A stretch of DNA of 64,000 nucleotides from Hyalangium versicolor (GTDB taxonomy: Bacteria; Myxococcota; Myxococcia; Myxococcales; Myxococcaceae), in NCBI RefSeq assembly GCF_020103695.1, contig NZ_JAHXBF010000001.1, positions 496,001 through 560,000 on the forward strand, in the 5' to 3' direction. How positions within the stretch are numbered: the stretch's first letter is position 1; the number at the start of each line of letters is the position of its first letter. Positions 51,232-63,500 of the stretch are shown here, piece after piece. The notes beneath the pieces are model-generated. The model made no database searches. It worked only from the letters and a program-made list of their open reading frames with translations, and had not been told where the DNA came from. The position numbers were made by a program, and so were the translations under genes.

Positions 51232-54200
51232 TCAAGGGGTGAGAGCGGTCTTCTTCTCGTGGAGCAGGGCCTTGATGGCCTCGGGGCTCATCTGGGCGAC
51301 TTTGAGGCGGAGCGTGGCGATTTCCTCCAGCAGGCCCGGGCGTGCCTCGCGCTGGAGCAGCGCCCGGTGGAGTCCGGACAGTGTCGGCGTCTCGAAGAAC
51401 GCGGGCAGAGGCAGCTCGACCTTGAGGGCCTCGCGGATGCGGGAGACAGCCTGGGTGGCCAGCAGCGAGTGGCCGCCGAGCATGAAGAAGTCATCGTGGA
51501 GGCCCACTCGCTCCACGCGAAGCAACGTGCTCCAGATGCCGGCGAGCACCCGTTCCAGGGCGGTCTCCGGGGCGATGAACTGGGCCTGCACGCCGTCTGG
51601 GCGTCCTCCAGGAGCAGGCAGGGCCGCCCGGTCGAGCTTGCCATGGGGCGACAGGGGCAGGGACTCCAGCAGCATGAAGTCCGTGGGATGCATGGGCTCG
51701 GGGAGGTGTTCGCCGAGGAACTGCTTGAGTGACGAGATGAGCTGCGCGCCTTCATTCGAGCGCAGGGGAATGTTGGTGTAGCTGGAGAGGGTTCGGGGCG
51801 AGGCTGGCCGCCGCTCCAGGGGCATCAGTGGAGGAGGTGCGGCGGGGGCATCCCGGCGTGTGAAGAGCGCGTCGAAGCGATCGCTGCCCCCCGGACTCCA
51901 GCACAGCTCCACATCGTAACCCCATGGGGCGGCCTGCTCCCGCAGAGCCTCTGGGTCCACCGCTTCGGAAGACACCTCGGCCAGGGCCATGCGGAGCTGG
52001 CTCACCGGCTGGGGCATTGCCTCGGACAGCAGCGCCAGCAGTTGCGCCTCCTGCGAGAGGCGGGCGTTGCGCAGGTTCGTGACACACGCCCGTTCGGGGT
52101 GCTCAGCCTGGAGCCAGGCGCCCACCTGGGCCAGCGTCATGCCCGAGCCATCCACCTCCCGTGCCTCGGCCGCCTGAGGCGCGTCCCCTACATACAGCAC
52201 GGCGTGATAGCGGAACTTGTTCAGCTCGTTGTGAACATGCCCTCGCTGGAGGAAGACGCGGACCCGTCCGATCCGGGGCTGCTGGAGCGCGAGCGCGGCG
52301 AAGAGGCCGGGATCGATGAGCAGCTCGTTCTCCCGGGCCCGCTCGGCCTCGATGCGGCGGACCAGGTCGGAGGAGGGCAGGGTGCTGGGAGCGCGGTAGA
52401 GGGTGACAAAGGCGTGGAAATGTTCGAGCAGCCGCTGGTTGCGCAGATCGCCCAGGAAGATGAACCCTCCAGGCCGCACCGCGCGGAGACTGCCCTCGAG
52501 CACCTTCAAGAAATAGCTGGCCGTGGGGAAGTACTGCGCCACCGAGCTGATGATCACCGCGTCGTAGGAGCCCTCCTCGATGCCGCTGAAGTCGTCGGCG
52601 AGCCGCTTGTCGAGCTGGAGCCGTCCGCGAAGATCCTCACGCGCTTCCGCATGGCGGCGCACGTGCTCGAGCGACGTCCGGGAGAAGTCCGTGCCCCGGT
52701 AGTGCTCGCAGTGGGGGGCGATGCTGAAGAGCAACATGCCCGTGCCACAGCCAATCTCCAGCACGCGCTTGGGACGATGGGCCAGCACTCGATCGATGAT
52801 GTCGCCGGCCCACAGCCGCATCTGCGCCACGGAGATGGGCGTGCCGTCATGCGTGTTCAGCCAGCCCGCGGTGTTGAAGTAGGGATCGGCGGACTCGCTC
52901 TGACGCGCGTAGATGTGGTCATCGAACAGAGACTCCCACGAGGCGACCTGCTGCCTGGCCTGCTCGGCGTCCTCGGGCTCCGCCTCCGCCTTCGCCTTCG
53001 CCGACCGTGCCACCACATAGGCCACGAGCCGGGTGTCTCCGGGGGCTTCCTCCCGCGCCACGACGGCCGCCTCACGGATCGAGGGGTGCTCCAGCAGTCG
53101 CGACTCGATCTCGGCCGGCTCGACGCGGAAGCCCCGAACCTTGATCTGCCGGTCCATGCGGCCCAGGAACTCGATACGCCCGTCAGCCAGGAAGCGCGCG
53201 CGATCCCCCGTGCGGTAGAGGCGCGCTCCCGGCTCTCCACTGAAGGGATCCGGGATGAAGCGCTCCGCGGTCAGCGCTGGACGCCCAAGATAGCCGCGCG
53301 CGAGCCCTGCGCCACCTGTCACCAGTTCCCCTGGGACGCCTGCCGGAACGGGCGCGAGGTTCGCGTCGACGATGTAGACCTGGGTGTTGGCGATGGGGCG
53401 CCCGAGGGACACCGTGCGGCCGACTTCTCCCGGACTCCTCATGGGGTTGCAGCAGGTGAAGACGGTGTTCTCCGTGGGGCCGTAGCCGTTGATGACCGTG
53501 AGGCCGTAGCCCGCGGCCAGCAGGTGGCGCACGTGCTTGGGCGAGAGCCGATCACCCCCGGCGATGAGCTGACGCACGTGCTTGAAGCTCTCGGGGTGCT
53601 CCTCCACCATGGCCTGGAAGAGGCTCGCGGTGAGCCAGAGCGTGGAGACGCGCTGCTGCTCGATGAAGGCTCCTAGCTCCTTGAGCGAGGGCTTCTCGGC
53701 GGGGAAGAGGGCGAGCCGGGCTCCGTTCAGGAGAGGCGCCCAGAGCTCCAGCGTCGAGGCATCGAAGGAGACGGGCGCGAACGCCAGACACGTCTCCTCG
53801 GGAGAGAAGCTCGCGAAGGGGTTGTTGCGCACCAGCCGGACGACGCTCGGATGCGTGACGGCCACGCCTCTCGGCGAACCCGTGGAGCCGGAGGTGTACA
53901 TCACATACGCGAGGTTCTCCGGCGTGGCGGTGCGGCCCAGGTCTCTCGCGTCCTCGCCCGAGACATCCTCGGACTCCAGCACCAACAGGCGCACGTCGCT
54001 GGGGGGCAGGCGTTCGACGAGGGATCTCCGGGTGATGAGGACCCGGGCGCGTGTGTCCGCGAGCTGGTGCTGAAGCCGGGCGCGGGGGTGGCCTGGCTCG
54101 AGGGGGACGAAGAAGCCTCCCGCCTTCAGGATGGCCAACGCCGCGATCACCAGCGAAGCCGAGCGCTCCAGATAGAAGGCCACGCCTACCTCGGGCCCCA

Positions 54201-55935
54201 CGCCCCAGGCGCGCAGGCGCCGGGCCAGCCGGTTGGCGGCCGCGTTGAGCGCGCCATAGGTGAGGGGCTCGGTCCCGGACACGATGGCGAGGGCCTCGGG
54301 CCGCGAGTGGGCCACCTCCTCAAAGAGCTCGTGGATGCAGGCGGCGGGCAACGCAGTCCGAGGGCGGTTCCACTCGGACATCAGCCGCCTCCGCTCCTCC
54401 GGGCTCAACAGGGATGCTTGCGAGAGGCGCTGCTCGGGGTGGGCCACCAGGTGCGTGAGCAGGGCCTGGTAGTGGGCCAACAACTGCTCGATGCTCTCGG
54501 GCAGGAACAGATCGGCGGCGAAAGTGCACACTCCCTGGAGTGCGTCGCCGTCGGGCCAGAGGTGGATCTCGAAGTCGAAACGCACCGTGGCTTCGCCGAT
54601 CTCCAGCAGCCGGGTGTCGAGCCCCGGGAAGGGGAACTGGGGCGCCATGGCGGCGGCTTGCTGGAGGGCGAATACCACCTGGAAGAGCGGGTTGCGGGTG
54701 AGGCTGCGCGTGGGCTGGAGCTCCTCCACCACTCGCTCGAAGGGCACATCCTGGTTCGCATAGGCCCCCAGGGCACTCTGGCGGACGCGCTCGAGCAGTT
54801 CGAGGAAGGTCGGATCCCCGCCCGTGTCGGTGCTGAGCACCAGCGAGTTGACGAAGAAGCCGATCAGCCCCTCCGTCTCCGTGCGGTTGCGGTTGGCGAT
54901 GGGCGAGCCCACCGACACTCGGCTCTGTCCGGTGTAGCGCGCGAGGAGGACGTCGAACGCCGCCAGCAGCGTCATGAACAGCGTCAGGCCCCGCTCGGCG
55001 TTGAGCTTGCGGATCGCCGCAACTGTGGGGGCTTCGATGCGGAACGCGCGGGCGGCGCTCCGGTAGGAGCCTCCCTCGGAGCGGGAAAAGTCCGTGGGGA
55101 ACTCGAGCGGCGAGAGCCCCGCGAGAGTCTCCTTCCAGTAGGCGAGCTGCTTCTGAAGCACGTCGCCACCCAGTTGCTGGCGCTGCCAGACCGCGAAGTC
55201 CGCGTACTGGATGGGAAGGGGAGGCAGGGAAGCGGGGCGGCCGGAGGCGAAACCGGCATAGAGCCCGGGCAGCTCGCGCGAGAGGATCTCGATGGACCAG
55301 CCATCCGAGGCGATGTGATGGAGCACGAGGAGCAGGACGTGCTCCTGGGGCGCGAGCCGGATCAGCACCAGCCGGAGGGGAGGCTCGCGCGACAGCTCGA
55401 AGCGGTGGGTGTTCTCCTGGGTGACGAGCCGGTGCAGCTCTGCGTCCCGCTCCTCGGGGGACTTGCCGGAGAGATCCAGGCGCCTCACCTCGGGCGGGTG
55501 GGAAGAGATGATCTGCGCGGGCACACCGCCCACGGCCTGGAACGTCGTGCGCAGCGGCTCGTGGCGGAGAACGAGCTCGCGTAGGGCCTGGCGCAGGGCG
55601 TCTTCATTGAGGGGCCCGCGCAGGCGCAGGCTCACCGGCATGTTGTACGCGTGCCCGGCTTGCCCCAGCTGTTCCAGGAACCACAGCCGCTCCTGGGCGA
55701 AGGACAGCGGCAGGGGGCGCCCACGCGGCTCGCGGGGGATGGGTGGACCCTCCTGGGGAATGGCTGCCGCCTTCTCGAGGGCTGCGAGGAGCCCCGCTTT
55801 GTTCTCGCGCAGCTCGGCCACGAGCGCTGGCGTCATGGCGCCCGGAGGCGCGCTGTAGCGCAGCGCTCCGTTCTCGCTCCACAGGAGGATGTCCAGGCCT
55901 CGCAGCCGTGAGATCAGGGATTCGATGGCGTGCAT
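51232..55935 (-). CDS. NRPS module with TubC-type docking domain: C-A-NMT-PCP
   Basis: Residues 1-55 ([20 protein letters not shown], then [19 protein letters not shown]) match the TubC N-terminal docking domain that receives the chain from an upstream protein. The C domain has HHIASDG at about 203. The A domain reads DALWIGGVF, close to valine codes. An N-methyltransferase is inserted in the C-terminal part of the A domain (LEIGCGTGM near 1062, with FNTAGW just before), so the residue should be N-methylated. PCP Ser1490 is in GGHSLLATQ. The C-terminal helix ([13 protein letters not shown]) is a likely docking tail. The end overlaps the next gene; the next upstream stop is 16 bp away. Confidence 0.92.
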   Translation of the reverse strand: MHAIESLISRLRGLDILLWSENGALRYSAPPGAMTPALVAELRENKAGLLAALEKAAAIPQEGPPIPREPRGRPLPLSFAQERLWFLEQLGQAGHAYNMPVSLRLRGPLNEDALRQALRELVLRHEPLRTTFQAVGGVPAQIISSHPPEVRRLDLSGKSPEERDAELHRLVTQENTHRFELSREPPLRLVLIRLAPQEHVLLLVLHHIASDGWSIEILSRELPGLYAGFASGRPASLPPLPIQYADFAVWQRQQLGGDVLQKQLAYWKETLAGLSPLEFPTDFSRSEGGSYRSAARAFRIEAPTVAAIRKLNAERGLTLFMTLLAAFDVLLARYTGQSRVSVGSPIANRNRTETEGLIGFFVNSLVLSTDTGGDPTFLELLERVRQSALGAYANQDVPFERVVEELQPTRSLTRNPLFQVVFALQQAAAMAPQFPFPGLDTRLLEIGEATVRFDFEIHLWPDGDALQGVCTFAADLFLPESIEQLLAHYQALLTHLVAHPEQRLSQASLLSPEERRRLMSEWNRPRTALPAACIHELFEEVAHSRPEALAIVSGTEPLTYGALNAAANRLARRLRAWGVGPEVGVAFYLERSASLVIAALAILKAGGFFVPLEPGHPRARLQHQLADTRARVLITRRSLVERLPPSDVRLLVLESEDVSGEDARDLGRTATPENLAYVMYTSGSTGSPRGVAVTHPSVVRLVRNNPFASFSPEETCLAFAPVSFDASTLELWAPLLNGARLALFPAEKPSLKELGAFIEQQRVSTLWLTASLFQAMVEEHPESFKHVRQLIAGGDRLSPKHVRHLLAAGYGLTVINGYGPTENTVFTCCNPMRSPGEVGRTVSLGRPIANTQVYIVDANLAPVPAGVPGELVTGGAGLARGYLGRPALTAERFIPDPFSGEPGARLYRTGDRARFLADGRIEFLGRMDRQIKVRGFRVEPAEIESRLLEHPSIREAAVVAREEAPGDTRLVAYVVARSAKAKAEAEPEDAEQARQQVASWESLFDDHIYARQSESADPYFNTAGWLNTHDGTPISVAQMRLWAGDIIDRVLAHRPKRVLEIGCGTGMLLFSIAPHCEHYRGTDFSRTSLEHVRRHAEAREDLRGRLQLDKRLADDFSGIEEGSYDAVIISSVAQYFPTASYFLKVLEGSLRAVRPGGFIFLGDLRNQRLLEHFHAFVTLYRAPSTLPSSDLVRRIEAERARENELLIDPGLFAALALQQPRIGRVRVFLQRGHVHNELNKFRYHAVLYVGDAPQAAEAREVDGSGMTLAQVGAWLQAEHPERACVTNLRNARLSQEAQLLALLSEAMPQPVSQLRMALAEVSSEAVDPEALREQAAPWGYDVELCWSPGGSDRFDALFTRRDAPAAPPPLMPLERRPASPRTLSSYTNIPLRSNEGAQLISSLKQFLGEHLPEPMHPTDFMLLESLPLSPHGKLDRAALPAPGGRPDGVQAQFIAPETALERVLAGIWSTLLRVERVGLHDDFFMLGGHSLLATQAVSRIREALKVELPLPAFFETPTLSGLHRALLQREARPGLLEEIATLRLKVAQMSPEAIKALLHEKKTALTP

Positions 55936-55951
55936 GGGGAACTCTCGGGCC

Positions 55952-58900
55952 TCAGATGCTGCCGAGCTCGCGCTCCTGGTGAGGGGGCTGGGCAGTTCGC
56001 GCGCGCGCGGCCCAATGGGCGTTCTCCACGTAGACGGCCATGCCCGCGACCGTCGGCGTCTCGAACACCCGCTGCAGGGGAAACTCCGTCTGGAGTTGCG
56101 TCCGGATGCGGGACACGAGGCTCGTGGCCAGCAGCGAGTGCCCGCCGAGCTCGAAGAAGTTGTCGTGGATGCTCACCTGCGGCAGCCCGAGCAGCTTCGC
56201 CATGATGGCGGCGATGCTGGCCTCGATCTCCGTGGTGGGCGCCACATGGCCCTTGTCATTCGCGGACCGCACCTCCGGAGCGGGGAGGGCCCGGTGATCC
56301 ACCTTCTCGTTGGGTGTGAGCGGCAGCGCCTCCATCACCACGAAGGTGTCCGGCATCATGTACGCGGGCAGCCGCCCGGCCAGGTGCTGCTTCAAGAGCG
56401 GGACGGTCTCGGCCGCCAGCCGCTTGTGCAGAGGGGCGTTGGCGCAGGAGCGCAGAGGCCGCGTGTGCTGGACGCGCGCTCGCGTCACGGAGGCCAGCGA
56501 GCCTCCCCGGGGCACCAGGGCCGCATCGAAGCGGCTGGGATCCGAGGACACGAGGCACTCCACTTCATAGCCGCGGTCGGCGCACAGCGCGCGGACATCC
56601 TCGGGCTCGAGCCCTCCCTCGAGGCGAGAGAGCCGCTCCTTCAACTCCACCACATCTCCCGCCAGGACATCCTCGTCCCAGAGCAGCCTGGCGAGCTGGA
56701 TCTCGGTCTGGACGACGCCGCGAGGCAGCCCCGTGATGAGCAGCCCTCCGCGCCGGCCGGGGACCAACAGGTCTTCGAGATCCTCCAGAGTGAGGTGCTC
56801 GCCCGGCACCCGCTCGATGTCGAGCGCGGGCGGCTCGGGAGTCTCCACCTCCAGGACGGCATTGACGCGGAACTTGTGGAGCTCGTTGGTGGCGCGGCCG
56901 CGCTGGATCCGCACCTCGGAGTGCGTCACGCGTGCGAGCCGCTCCCGCAGCGAGGCGAAGAGTTCGGGCGCGAGGAACAGCTCGTTCTCCTGGGCCAGCG
57001 CCTGCTCCACCCTGCGCGCGAGTTCCCGGACGGCCAGCTCGGGCTCCGCCTTGAAGAGCTCCACCGAGGCATGGAAGGCCTCCAGCAGCGCGAGGCTGCG
57101 CACGTCGCACACGTACACCGCGCCTCCGGGACGCACCAGGCGCACGGCGTTCTCCAGCACGTGCAGCAGGTAGTCGAGGCTGGGGAAGTACTGCACCACC
57201 GAGCTCAGCACGATGGCGTCGAATGAGGCGGGCTCGAGCCCCGCGAAGTCATCCGCGGGGCGCTGCTCCAACTGGATGTGGCGGAAGCGCTCTCCCTGCT
57301 CGGAGATGCGCTGGCGCACGGAGTCCAGTGACACCTTCGAGACGTCCGTGCCCAGGTATGCCTCGCAGTGGGGCGAGATGCGGAACATCAACATGCCGCT
57401 GCCGCAGCCGATCTCCATCACCCGGCGCGGACGCGCCTGCAGCACTTGCTGGACGATGCCGTCGGCCCAGACGTGCATCTCGGGCAGGGGGATGGGCTTG
57501 CCGTCGTAGGTGCTCAGCCAGCCCATGGTGTTGAACAGCGGATCCTCCAGCTCGCTTGCTTCCTCGTAGATGTGCCCGTTGAAGAGTTCGCTCCACTCCA
57601 CGACTTGGCTCGTGGCGATCTCCCGGCGCTGCTCCACGCTCAGGGCGAGCTCGGGATCGGCGGCCACGTACGCCAGCAGCCTCTTGTCTCCGCCAGGCTG
57701 CTCGCGCACCACCACGGCGGCCTGATGCACCGCGGGGTGGGCGAGAAGGTGCGCCTCGATCTCCGCGGGCTCGACGCGGAATCCACGCAGCTTCACCTGG
57801 CGGTCGGTCCGGCCCAGGAACTCGAACGTCCCATCGGGATGGGCTCGCGCCAGGTCGCCCGTCCGGTAGAGGCGCGCACCGGGGATCGGGCTGAAGGGGT
57901 CCGGGATGAAGCTCCAGGCGGTGAGCTCGGGACGCTTGAGGTAGCCCCGGGCCACGCCCTCTCCTCCGGCGTAGAGTTCTCCGGGCACGCCCAGGGGAAC
58001 GGGCCTCAGCGCTTCATCCAGGATGTAGACGCGCGTGTTTGCGATCGGGCGCCCGATCGGCACCGTGTGTTCGAGCTGCACCGGGTGCCGCATCGGGTGG
58101 CAGCAGGTGAACGTGGTGTTCTCCGTGGGGCCATAGCCGTTGATCAGCGTCAGCGAGGGGTTGTCGGCGAGGACCTGGGCCACGTGGCGAGGCGACAGCA
58201 CGTCCCCGCCCGCCAGGAGCTGGCGCACCCCGCGGAAGCACGCGCTCTGCTCCTCGGCCATGAGGTGGAAGAGGCTCGCAGTCAGCCACAGGCTGGTGAT
58301 GCCATGCTCCACGATGAACCGGCCCAGCGCCTCCATGCTGGCGAGCCCGGGTGGGAAGAGGGCCAGCCGCCCGCCATTCAAGAGGGGCGCCCACAGCTCC
58401 AGCGTCGAGGCGTCGAAGGAGATGGAGGCGTACTGGAGGAAGGTCTCCGTGGCGTCGAAGCGCGCGAAGCCGGTGTCCTTGACGAGCCGCACCACGTTGC
58501 GGTGGCTGACGGGCACGCCGCGCGGCTCTCCCGTGGAGCCCGAGGTGAACATGATGTACGCGAGGTTGTCCGGCTCGGTCCGCGGGTGCGGAGGGCTGGA
58601 GGGCTCGTTCACGAGCAGCTCGTCCAGCGCGTCCAGATGCACCAGTTGCGCCCACGAGAGGGTGATCTTCGCCTCCAGGCGGGAGTCCGTGAGGATGACG
58701 AGGGGGGCGGCCTGCTCGAGCATCACATCCAGCCGCTCCTGGGGGTATGCGGGATCGAGGGGCACGTACGCGCCGCCGGCCTTGAGGATGCCCAGGATCG
58801 CGATGACCATCTCCATGCCGCGTTCCAGGCACAGGCCCACGGGGATCTCGGGCCCCACGCCATAGCGGCGCAGGTGGTGCGCGAGCCGGTTGGCCTGTGC

Positions 58901-60514
58901 GTCGAGCTGCGCGTAGGTCAGCGTCTTCTCGCCAGCCACGAGGGCGATCCGGTTCGGGGCCGCAGCCACCTGGGCCTCGAACGTGCTGTGGATGCACCCC
59001 TGGGGCCGTGCATGGGCCCCCGTGTTGAAGGCGTGCACCACGTGCTGGAGTTCCGCCTCTGTCATGAGCTGCAACTGCGAGAGCCGCCGCTCGGGGTGGG
59101 CCGCTATGTCCGCCAGCAGCGTGTGGAAGTGCCCCATCAGCCGCTCGATGGTGGACGACTCGAAGAGATCGGCGTTGTACGTGCAGACCCCGCGCAGCCC
59201 TCCCTCCGACGGCCAGAGGTGGAGCTCCAGATCGAATCGCGTGGTGACCTCCAGAGCCTCCACCGGGTGCACATCCACACCCGGTAGGTGGAACCGCGGC
59301 GCCATGGCCTCCTGCTGCTGGAGCGCGAAGACGACCTGGAAGAGCGGGTTGGCGCTCAGGTCCCGCTGGGGCTGCAGCTCCTCTACCAGCCGCTCGAAGG
59401 GCAGATCCTGATGCTCGTACGCGCTCAGGGCCCGCGTGCGCACCTGCTCAAGAAGGCGGGTGAAGGGGAGCGAGCCGTCCACGTGATTGCGGAACACGAG
59501 CGAGTTGGCGAAGAAGCCAATGAGTGGCTCCGTCTCGCCCCGCGTCCGGTTGGCAATCGGCGAGCCCACGGCGATGTCCTGCTGCCCCGTGTAGCGCCAC
59601 AGCAGGACGTTGAACGCGGAGAGCAACAGCATGAACAGGGTCGTCCCCTGATGCTTGCTCAGCTCCTGCAGCGCGCTCACCAGGTGCTCCGGCAGTTGGA
59701 GCTGCTGCCCCCGGCCGCGGAACGTCTCCACGGGGGGACGCGGATGATCGAGCGGGAGCTGCAAGGGCGTGAGGCCCTTCAGGTGCTCGCGCCACCACGC
59801 AAGCTGCCGGTTCAGCGTATCCCCGTTCAGCCAGTCTGCCTGCCACACGGCGAAGTCGCCGTACTGGATGGGCAGCTCCTCGAGGGGTGAAGGCTTGCCC
59901 GACACGAACGCGCTGTAGAGCGCCGAAACCTCGCGGGCGAGCACTCCAATGGACCAGCCATCCCCGGCGATATGGTGGAGGGTGAGCAGGAGCAGGTGCG
60001 ACGTCCTGCCCAGGCGCACGAGCCGTGCCCGCAGCAGCCGGCCTGCGGAGAGATCAAATGGGGCGCGGCCCTCCTCCCATGCCTGCCGCTGCGCCTCGCG
60101 GGTCTGCTCCTCGGGGGGTAGCGCGCTCAGGTCCACCAACTCCAGCCGGGCCCCCTCGGGTGGGAGGATGAACTGGACGGGCTCTCCCTCCACTTCGCGG
60201 AAGGCCGTGCGCAGCGCCTCGTGGCGGCGCATGATTTCATCGAGGCTCCGGGCGAGCGCCTCGGCATTCAAGAGCCCGTCGAGCCGCAGGCTCATGCTCA
60301 TGTTGTAGGCGTGCCCGGTGTGGCCCATCCGATCGAGGAACCACAGCCGGCGCTGGGCGTACGAGAGGGGGATGCCGCTCTGCTGCTGCCGGCGCGGGAG
60401 GGTGCGCGCGGAGGCGTTCTGGGCCGAGGGCGGCGTCTTCTGCTGCATGATCCGCTCGAAGAGCGCTCGCTTCGCGGGAGACAACTGCGCGAGTTGATCC
60501 TTCAAGTCATTCAT
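55952..60514 (-). CDS. NRPS module: C-A-NMT-PCP, valine-type
   Basis: The 1520-aa protein starts with a short helical linker (LKDQLAQLSPAKRALFERIMQQ) common at NRPS N-termini. The C domain has HHIAGDG at about 179. The A domain contains AYIMFTSGSTGEPRG and NGYGPTENT, with the code read as DALWLGGTF, a valine-type signature. An N-methyltransferase is embedded in the A domain (MEIGCGSGM near 1037), and the interrupted A domain resumes at LPAYMMPDTFVVMEALPLTPNEKVD. PCP Ser1460 is in [10 protein letters not shown]. Predicted residue: N-methyl-valine. Together with the next protein it would place two N-methylated aliphatic residues in a row. No epimerase is visible. Confidence 0.92.
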   Translation of the reverse strand: MNDLKDQLAQLSPAKRALFERIMQQKTPPSAQNASARTLPRRQQQSGIPLSYAQRRLWFLDRMGHTGHAYNMSMSLRLDGLLNAEALARSLDEIMRRHEALRTAFREVEGEPVQFILPPEGARLELVDLSALPPEEQTREAQRQAWEEGRAPFDLSAGRLLRARLVRLGRTSHLLLLTLHHIAGDGWSIGVLAREVSALYSAFVSGKPSPLEELPIQYGDFAVWQADWLNGDTLNRQLAWWREHLKGLTPLQLPLDHPRPPVETFRGRGQQLQLPEHLVSALQELSKHQGTTLFMLLLSAFNVLLWRYTGQQDIAVGSPIANRTRGETEPLIGFFANSLVFRNHVDGSLPFTRLLEQVRTRALSAYEHQDLPFERLVEELQPQRDLSANPLFQVVFALQQQEAMAPRFHLPGVDVHPVEALEVTTRFDLELHLWPSEGGLRGVCTYNADLFESSTIERLMGHFHTLLADIAAHPERRLSQLQLMTEAELQHVVHAFNTGAHARPQGCIHSTFEAQVAAAPNRIALVAGEKTLTYAQLDAQANRLAHHLRRYGVGPEIPVGLCLERGMEMVIAILGILKAGGAYVPLDPAYPQERLDVMLEQAAPLVILTDSRLEAKITLSWAQLVHLDALDELLVNEPSSPPHPRTEPDNLAYIMFTSGSTGEPRGVPVSHRNVVRLVKDTGFARFDATETFLQYASISFDASTLELWAPLLNGGRLALFPPGLASMEALGRFIVEHGITSLWLTASLFHLMAEEQSACFRGVRQLLAGGDVLSPRHVAQVLADNPSLTLINGYGPTENTTFTCCHPMRHPVQLEHTVPIGRPIANTRVYILDEALRPVPLGVPGELYAGGEGVARGYLKRPELTAWSFIPDPFSPIPGARLYRTGDLARAHPDGTFEFLGRTDRQVKLRGFRVEPAEIEAHLLAHPAVHQAAVVVREQPGGDKRLLAYVAADPELALSVEQRREIATSQVVEWSELFNGHIYEEASELEDPLFNTMGWLSTYDGKPIPLPEMHVWADGIVQQVLQARPRRVMEIGCGSGMLMFRISPHCEAYLGTDVSKVSLDSVRQRISEQGERFRHIQLEQRPADDFAGLEPASFDAIVLSSVVQYFPSLDYLLHVLENAVRLVRPGGAVYVCDVRSLALLEAFHASVELFKAEPELAVRELARRVEQALAQENELFLAPELFASLRERLARVTHSEVRIQRGRATNELHKFRVNAVLEVETPEPPALDIERVPGEHLTLEDLEDLLVPGRRGGLLITGLPRGVVQTEIQLARLLWDEDVLAGDVVELKERLSRLEGGLEPEDVRALCADRGYEVECLVSSDPSRFDAALVPRGGSLASVTRARVQHTRPLRSCANAPLHKRLAAETVPLLKQHLAGRLPAYMMPDTFVVMEALPLTPNEKVDHRALPAPEVRSANDKGHVAPTTEIEASIAAIMAKLLGLPQVSIHDNFFELGGHSLLATSLVSRIRTQLQTEFPLQRVFETPTVAGMAVYVENAHWAARARTAQPPHQERELGSI

Positions 60515-60556
60515 CTCGGGTGGTTTCCTGAGTGTCTGGAGAGGGGAGCGTGCGGC

Positions 60557-63500
60557 TCAGGGCGTGGAGGTGCTGGCGAGCAATGCGAGGGCTTCTTCCT
60601 CGGGCATCTGGCTCAGCTGCTCGAGCAGCGCGGCGGCTTCTCCGGGGGGAGGGGCTTTGGGGGTACGGGCGTCGATGGCGGCGGAGAGTCCCGCGACGGT
60701 GGGCTTTTCGAAGACGAGCTGGAGCGACACCTCGATGCCCAGCTCGCCGCGGATCCGCGTCACGAGCCGAGTGGCCAGCAGGGAGTGCCCACCCATCTCG
60801 AAGAAGTGGTCGTGGGCGCTGATCCGGTCCAGGCCCAGCAGCTCTGTGTAGAGCCGCGCGACGAGCTCCTCAGTGGGAGTGGCGGGGGCTCTGTGTTCGA
60901 TGGAGGCGCGAGCAGTCATGGTCTCCAAGGCGGGCAGGGCGCGGCGGTCGAGCTTGCCGTTGGGCGTGAGGGGCAGGGCTCCCAGAGCGATGAAGGCCGA
61001 GGGGATCAGCGGCGAGGGCAGCCGTTCGCCGAGGAAGCGCCGCAGCTCCGGGAGCAGCTCGGTCGTGGCCCGCGTGCGCAGCGGGTTGTTGGCATAGGCG
61101 ATGGGATCTCGGAGGCGCGCGGCGGGTCGCGGTGGGCTGGGAACGGAGGCTGCTGTCGAACCCGGTCCCTGGCGGATGAAGACCGCGTCGAAGTTGCCCT
61201 CACCTTCGGGGTTCCAGTACAGCTCCACGGCGTAGGACAGGCGCTTCGCGAGGGCGTGGAGCGCCTCGGGATCGATGCCTTGGAGTGGCTCATGCTCCAG
61301 CGAGGCGCGGAGTTCTCGCACGTCTCCGGGAGGCGCAGCGGCGGAGAGCAGCGCCGCTGCTTGCCGGTCTCGCTGGGTCCGCGCGTCGGACAGGTGATGG
61401 AACCAGGCGCGTTCGGGCTGCTCGCGCTCCAGGCAGGCCCGCAGCGCCTCCAGGTCCGGCGCGCTCCGAGGCTCCACGTCCTTCAGGATGGAGGGGGCGG
61501 ACGCGCCATCCGCATACAGCACGGCGTTGATGCGGAACCTGTTGAGCTCGTTGGCGTAGCGGCCCCGCTGAGGGTGGAGGGTTACCGCGCTGGCGCCAAT
61601 TCCCCGCTCGGGCAGGGAGGCGAGGAGTGCCGGATCGATCAGGAGCTCCTTCTCCTCGAAGGCGGCTTTGCGCACGCGCTGCGCGAGGGCCGTCACGGTC
61701 ATGCTCTCTCCGGCGCGCGTCAGCTCCACCGAAGCGCGGAGCGCGGGAGCGAGCGAGAGCACCCGTACGTCTCCCACGAAGACGAAGCCGCCGGGCGACA
61801 CCACCCGGAGCGCGCCCTCGAGGATCTCCATGAGGTACTCGACGCTCGGGAAGTATTGGATGACAGAGTTGAGGATGACGGCGTCGAACGAGCCCGGGGC
61901 CATGCGGGACACCTCGTCCGCGCCGCCCTGCGCGAGCGTCACGTGGCGGAAGCGCTCTCCCGCGCGGGCGATCTGGGTGGCCACGTAGTCCAGCGAGGCC
62001 TGGGAGAGATCCACGCCTTGGTAGGCCTCGCAGTGGGGCGCGAGTTGGAAGAGCACCATCCCCGTGCCGCACCCCAGCTCCAGCACCCTCCGGGGCCGGA
62101 GCGCGAGAACGCGCTCCACACGCTCCGCGAGCCACTGCCGCATCTCGTCCTCGGGCAACGGACGGTTGTCGACACTGCTGCGCCAGCCTGCGGTGTTGAA
62201 CAGCGGATCGCCACGTTGCTCGCTGAGCGCCTCTTCGTAGACAGCGCCCCACAGCGTCTTCCACTCCTCCACCTGCGTCCGGGCCTGGGCGCTGGACTCC
62301 TTGCTCCGGCCGAACTCGGCGGAGGGCACGACATAGGCAGTGAGCACGGGATCGCCGAAGGCATCGGCGCGGGCAACGATCGCCGCCTCGCGCACGTCCG
62401 GGTGCTCCAGGAGCCGGTATTCGATCTCGCCCGGCTCGATGCGGTGGCCCCGGATCTTGAGCTGATGGTCGGCGCGGCCTACGAACTCGAGGCTCCCATC
62501 CGGCAGGTGCCGCAGGAGATCTCCCGTGCGGTAGAGCCTTCCTCCCTCGCCGCCAAACGGATCCGGGATGAATCGCTCGGCCGTCAGCTCTGGACGCCCA
62601 AGGTAGCCATGGGCGAGTGCCACGCCGCCGATGTAGCCCTCGCCCACCGCACCGGGGGGGACGGGCTGGAGCAGCCCATCCAGCACATAGAGGCGCATGT
62701 TGGCGGTGGGCCTGCCAAGGGAGATGGGCCCTTCGGTATGGCGCACGAGGGCGGAGGTGCACCAGACCGTGGCTTCGGTGGGCCCATACATGTTGTGCAG
62801 CTCGCCCTTCAGCGTCCCGAGCAGCTCTCGGGCCAGGGCTGGGGAGAGCGCCTCGCCACCCACCAGGAGCTTCTGGAGCTGGCCCAGCGCGGCGCGGCCG
62901 TCCTGATCCAGCAGCATCATCCGGACGAAGGAGGGAGTGCTCTGCAGGTGCGTCACCTGGTGACGGGCGATGAGCGCCGCTGGCGAGCTGTCCTCCACGA
63001 GCGGACCCCGCGGGCTGCCAGGGCTCAGCGGCCAGCTCATGGATACCTGCTCCGCTATGTTCCCGGAGTGTCGCTGGAAGCGCTGCCTCAGCGTGTCCAG
63101 GGAGCGCAGGCTCGCGAGTACCTCGTCGCTGTCGATCCCGAAGTCGATGAGGCATGCGAGTTCGTCGGCACCGAGCGCCTGGAGGCGATGGACCAGCTCC
63201 TCGCACGAGTCCGGAGTTCCGAACAGGGCACTCGTCTCCACGTAGCGCCGGTAGGCCTGCTCCAGCATGAGTTCGGGATCCACCTGGTGGCCGTGCTGGT
63301 CCGCGACCGGATTGAGCAGACCCGTGAAGGAGCGCAGGTAGTTCTTGAAGGGCTCGCGGATCCGCTCGGACACCAGCGCGGCGCTCTCGCCCACGAAGGT
63401 GTGCAGCATGACGGTGACGCGACCCTCCTCTGGCACCAGGCCTCGTTGGGCCCTCGCCTCGCGGTAGATGGAGATGCGCTCCTCGAGTTCGCGCACGTTC